A stretch of 64,000 nucleotides of DNA from Actinospineispora acaciae DSM 45401 (GTDB lineage: Bacteria; Actinomycetota; Actinomycetes; Mycobacteriales; Pseudonocardiaceae). Shown here piece by piece: positions 62,844-64,000 of this stretch (its first letter is position 1; each line of letters begins with the position of its first letter). The translations under genes and the position numbers were made by a program. The stretch spans positions 62,001 to 126,000 of the forward strand of contig NZ_JIAI01000013.1 in the NCBI RefSeq assembly GCF_000620785.1, written 5' to 3'. Below the pieces are notes generated by a model. That model did no database searches and was not told where the DNA came from. It saw only the letters and a list, made by a program, of their open reading frames with translations.

Positions 62844-64000
62844 TCAACCGCCGGCCGGCACCCGAAGCACGAGCGCATCTCCCTGGCCGCCGCCCCCGCA
62901 CAGCGCGGCGACGCCGGTGCCACCGCCTCGGCGACGAAGCTCCAGCGCCAGGTGCAGCGCTATGCGCGCGCCCGACATGCCGATCGGGTGGCCCAGGGCG
63001 ATGGCGCCGCCGTTGACGTTGACCCGGTCCGGGGCGACGCCCAGCTTGCGGGTGGAGACGATCCCGACCGCCGCGAACGCCTCGTTGATCTCGACGAGGT
63101 CGAGGTCGGTCGGCTCGAGCCCGTCCCGGCGGCAGGCGGCCGCGATCGCGTTGGCCGGCTGCTCGTGGAGGCTGGCGTCCGGGCCGGCCACAACGCCGTG
63201 GGCGCCGATCTCGGCCAACCAGGTGAGCCCGAGCTCCTCCGCCTTGGCCTTGCTCATGACCACCACGGCTGCCGCGCCGTCAGAGATCTGCGAGGCGGAA
63301 CCTGCCGTGATCGTGCCGTCCGACGAGAACGCCGGGCGCAGCCTGGCCAGGCCCTCCGCCGTGGTGTCCCCTCGGATCCCCTCGTCGGCGTCCACGATCT
63401 TGGGGTCGCCCTTGCGCTGTGGCACCGACACCGGTGCGATCTCCTCGGCGAAGATGCCGTTCTCGGCGGCCTTGGCGGCAAGTTGGTGCGAGCGCGCGGA
63501 AAACTCGTCCTGATCCTGCCTGGTGAGCTCGTACCGGGAGTTGAACTTCTCGGTGGAGGCTCCCATCGCACACTGGTCGAACGCGCAGAACAACCCGTCG
63601 TGCGCCATGTGGTCCAGCGCGGTCACCTCGCCGAACTTGTACCCCTCGCGCGACTTCGTCAGCAGGTGAGGCGCCTGGGTCATCGACTCCTGGCCACCCG
63701 CCACGACGATGTCGAACTCGCCGGCGCGGATGAGCTGATCCGCGAGCGCGATGGCGTCGAGACCCGACAGGCACACCTTGTTGATGGTCAGCGCCGGCAC
63801 GTTCATCGAGATGCCGCCCGCCACGGCGGCCTGGCGAGCCGGTATCTGCCCGGCACCAGCCGTCAGCACCTGTCCCATGATCACGTACTGGACCTGGTCG
63901 GCGGGAACGCCCGCGCGTTCCAGCGCCGCTCTGATCGCGATACCACCCAACTGAGCGCCCGAGAAGTCCTTCAACGAGCCCAGCAGGCGGCCCATCGGGG
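62844..64000 (-). CDS. Acetyl-CoA C-acetyltransferase (thiolase), N-terminus outside window
   Basis: The frame is open to the window end; the first visible residues (PMGRLLGSLKDFSGAQLG) correspond to about residue 12 of a thiolase, so only a short N-terminal piece is missing. Catalytic Cys in INKVCLSGLDAI, GHPIGMSGAR with the His, and the second Cys in AALCGGGGQG. Also NEAFAAV. Condenses or cleaves acetoacetyl-CoA. Directly upstream of meaB on the same strand. No ATG within the window is taken as the start. Confidence 0.9.
   Translation of the reverse strand, partial: PMGRLLGSLKDFSGAQLGGIAIRAALERAGVPADQVQYVIMGQVLTAGAGQIPARQAAVAGGISMNVPALTINKVCLSGLDAIALADQLIRAGEFDIVVAGGQESMTQAPHLLTKSREGYKFGEVTALDHMAHDGLFCAFDQCAMGASTEKFNSRYELTRQDQDEFSARSHQLAAKAAENGIFAEEIAPVSVPQRKGDPKIVDADEGIRGDTTAEGLARLRPAFSSDGTITAGSASQISDGAAAVVVMSKAKAEELGLTWLAEIGAHGVVAGPDASLHEQPANAIAAACRRDGLEPTDLDLVEINEAFAAVGIVSTRKLGVAPDRVNVNGGAIALGHPIGMSGARIALHLALELRRRGGGTGVAALCGGGGQGDALVLRVPAGG

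Overview
The window is very GC-rich, densely coded, and uses many GTG starts. It carries a germacradienol/geosmin synthase, the GlgE/TreS/maltokinase alpha-glucan pathway, actinobacterial-type LLM oxidoreductases, a HelD-like protein and an isobutyryl-CoA mutase large subunit. This points to a filamentous actinomycete; a Pseudonocardiaceae-like genome (the Amycolatopsis/Saccharothrix/Actinophytocola group) is my best guess, inferred from gene content and not from a database match. It looks like chromosome rather than plasmid or phage. I see no rRNA, tRNA, CRISPR array, complete insertion sequence or PKS/NRPS cluster.

Layout. 1-6.1 kb: end of allantoinase, allantoicase, an LLM oxidoreductase, an MFS exporter driven by a MerR-type promoter, and geosmin synthase on the other strand. 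6.2-6.4 kb: a small MITE-like element. 6.6-13.3 kb: a PHP/EndoQ-like nuclease fused to a UvrD-type helicase, a second LLM enzyme, an FAD oxidoreductase, a small membrane protein and a GlxA-type regulator. 13.4-18.9 kb: amidase, a large HTH/NB-ARC/TPR regulator, an MFS transporter and a small CxxC protein. 19.0-26.7 kb: divergent putrescine utilisation operons (AsnC regulator and class III aminotransferase one way; aminobutyraldehyde dehydrogenase and a complete PotADBC-type ABC transporter the other). 26.7-29.9 kb: FUSC transporter, a frameshifted cytochrome P450 behind a perfect palindromic operator, and a RibD/DHFR-like reductase.

30-51 kb: the alpha-glucan block. GlgP and GlgE are divergent, TreS and maltokinase are translationally coupled, and GlgB lies 5.4 kb further on. 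Together they would turn trehalose into maltose, maltose 1-phosphate and branched alpha-glucan, with GlgP degrading the polymer. Interspersed are a TetR/SPW-repeat operon, a cysteine-desulfurase-like PLP protein, a DUF1772 protein, a HelD-like helicase, a nucleotidyltransferase and a SNF2 helicase/SWIM pair. 51-59 kb: two tandem GT87 mannosyltransferase-like membrane proteins, a lipoprotein metallopeptidase, a thioredoxin-TPR protein, an SCO6745-family protein and isobutyryl-CoA mutase large subunit. 59-64 kb: thiamine-binding protein, MarR, HTH/TPR regulator, a MeaB-type G-protein chaperone and the start-truncated acetyl-CoA acetyltransferase.

The most unusual layer is small repeated DNA. 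(i) Two hairpins at convergent gene ends share the same outer 15 bp but have different, still perfectly paired inner stems; in one of them both flanking genes take their stop codons from the hairpin. (ii) A 44-bp element occurs at an allantoinase 3' end and again, in frame, inside the SNF2 helicase gene. (iii) A related 98-bp inverted repeat supplies the tails and stop codons of two convergent genes. (iv) Several genes have a -10 box 7-8 nt before the start codon, implying leaderless mRNAs.
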